From assembly GCA_913052435.1 (NCBI GenBank), contig CAJXDV010000064.1, positions 1 to 5,620 on the forward strand: 5,620 bases of DNA. The letters are read 5' to 3'. Source of the DNA: an uncultured Pelagibacteraceae bacterium. GTDB lineage: Bacteria; Pseudomonadota; Alphaproteobacteria; Pelagibacterales; Pelagibacteraceae. A program made the position numbers and the translations under genes. The notes below the pieces were generated by a model, which had not been told where the DNA came from, searched no databases, and was given only the letters and a program-made list of their open reading frames with translations. Numbering within the stretch: the stretch's first letter is position 1; every line of letters begins with the position of its first letter. This document shows positions 4,658 through 5,620 of this stretch, piece after piece.

Positions 4658-5620
4658 TTATGCATTTCTATTATTAAAAACAAAGAATAAATAACTTAAA
4701 ATACAAATTAACAAATAAAAAGAAAATGATATTTGAAAACTTTGAATTTCTCCTTTTCCAAGATATTGCGATAAATCAATGATCAAACCAATTCCCCACT
4801 GCATTATAAAAGTACCTAAAAAAATAAGTAAGTTAAATGATGTTAATGATTTTCCGGCTAGACTAGTTGGAAAAGATAGGGCTACAGCGGGCTGAGTAAG
4901 AGTTAGCACAATTGAAGTAAGTATATAAATAGTAAAATGTATAGCTCCTGCATTCTCGCCAGAAATAATAATGACAAGTAAAGATAAATAACTAATTGGC
5001 AATCCAAACTTCATTAATTTTATTGTCTCTAGACCAAGTTTGGTAATTTTAGGTAAAATGTAACCCCAAACAAAAAAAGCTATTAACATTGTTGTATTTA
5101 TCCAAAAAAGTCCTATCGCACTCTCCAAAGGATTGTAGCCAGCAACCCTTACCATCCACGGGCCAGCCCACAAAGTTTGAATTGCAATCATTCCTCCATA
5201 ATTAAACAAGCCCAAAGGAATTGTACTTCTAAAAAATTTATTTTTCCAAACATCTGATAACGATCCAATATTCTTTTCATCTTTATTATCTACTTTACTT
5301 TTCCATGAAGGAATAAAAAGTAATATTAAAATTATAACAATAAATATTAAAATAGTTATTCCACCAAAAATCCATCTCCATCCAAAAATTGGTAATAATA
5401 TTTGAACAGGTAGTGTAGAAAAAACAAACCCAGTAGAAGCTATCATTAACATCCATGAATTTCCTCTTTGTTGGTATTCATCAGCAAACCAAATTCTATA
5501 TCCGGTTAAAGGGCCCATTAAACATGCACTAACACCAGCTCCAATTAAAATTCTTGATATTAGTAAACCAGCAAAACTTTGTGCTAGAGCAAAGGATGCA
5601 GTGCCAACAATTGCAATCAA
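4658..5620 (-). CDS. Major facilitator superfamily (MFS) transporter, 5' end cut by the window
   Basis: The visible 320 residues are the C-terminal four-fifths of an inner-membrane secondary transporter of about 400 residues. The frame runs open through the right edge; the TTG at 5620-5618 is an internal Leu codon, not a start. The fragment opens in what looks like TM3 (IAIVGTASFALAQSFAGLL), with SRILIGAG (22-29) opening TM4. GWRWIF (80-85) marks TM6, and a charged cytoplasmic loop with KSKVDNKDEKN (107-117) is the usual central loop between six-helix halves. TLWAGPWMVRVAGY (149-162) lies near TM7, and LTQPAVALSFPTSLAGKSLTS (241-261) near TM10-11. I count about ten of twelve helices, so TM1, TM2 and the first motif-A loop are missing, perhaps 60-80 residues. 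The transported substrate cannot be inferred. The gene is first of three leftward genes; whether it is co-transcribed with the hydrolase 50 bp downstream is uncertain. Confidence 0.9.
   Translation of the reverse strand: MIAIVGTASFALAQSFAGLLISRILIGAGVSACLMGPLTGYRIWFADEYQQRGNSWMLMIASTGFVFSTLPVQILLPIFGWRWIFGGITILIFIVIILILLFIPSWKSKVDNKDEKNIGSLSDVWKNKFFRSTIPLGLFNYGGMIAIQTLWAGPWMVRVAGYNPLESAIGLFWINTTMLIAFFVWGYILPKITKLGLETIKLMKFGLPISYLSLLVIIISGENAGAIHFTIYILTSIVLTLTQPAVALSFPTSLAGKSLTSFNLLIFLGTFIMQWGIGLIIDLSQYLGKGEIQSFQISFSFYLLICILSYLFFVFNNRNA

Noticed and set aside
5618..5620. TTG as the start codon of the MFS gene
   Set aside because: The frame is open to the window edge and the fragment begins in about the third transmembrane helix, so the true start lies outside the window.

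Overview
This is an AT-rich, tightly packed chromosomal window. Protein-coding DNA is roughly 30% GC, homopolymer runs are frequent, gaps between genes are about 50 bp or less, and Shine-Dalgarno sequences are essentially absent. The Ffh and DapF sequences look alphaproteobacterial: Ffh has LTRxDGDARGGAALSM and DapF has the TKACGTAACA active-site block. Together with genome style, this suggests a streamlined marine alphaproteobacterium of the SAR11/Pelagibacterales type. The lineage is inferred from composition, motifs and gene order, not from a phylogeny.

Left part (1-1450): ffh, the GTPase of the signal recognition particle (SRP), runs leftwards and is cut by the window edge near its C-terminus. 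It is preceded by the only long intergenic stretch (1291-1450). Bases 1301-1400 are about 48% GC and form an elaborate set of inverted repeats, while 1401-1450 is only about 18% GC. I read this as a structured cis-regulatory RNA in the 5' leader of ffh. A candidate regulatory RNA ahead of ffh was reported in 'Candidatus Pelagibacter ubique', as I recall from the literature, so this is probably a homologue. The pairings include two mutually exclusive sets, which would suit a switch controlling ffh translation. Back-to-back promoter-like elements share a -10 region around 1401-1409.

Middle part (1451-3192): dapF (diaminopimelate epimerase; lysine and peptidoglycan synthesis) and ftsY (SRP receptor GTPase) run rightwards and overlap by one base (TAATG), which points to translational coupling. 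The two interacting SRP GTPases, Ffh and FtsY, therefore flank one shared control region, with dapF between that region and ftsY.

Right part (3176-5620): three genes run leftwards. From upstream to downstream they are an MFS transporter (N-terminus beyond the right edge), a membrane-anchored alpha/beta hydrolase of the Bem46/ABHD13-like type, and a small exported protein of unknown function. The last gene converges on ftsY and overlaps its end by 17 bp. The roughly 50-bp gaps suggest a possible operon, although a weak terminator-like hairpin lies before the last gene. No tRNA, rRNA, CRISPR array, insertion sequence or phage gene is visible. The strongest candidate for an interesting system is the ffh leader RNA.
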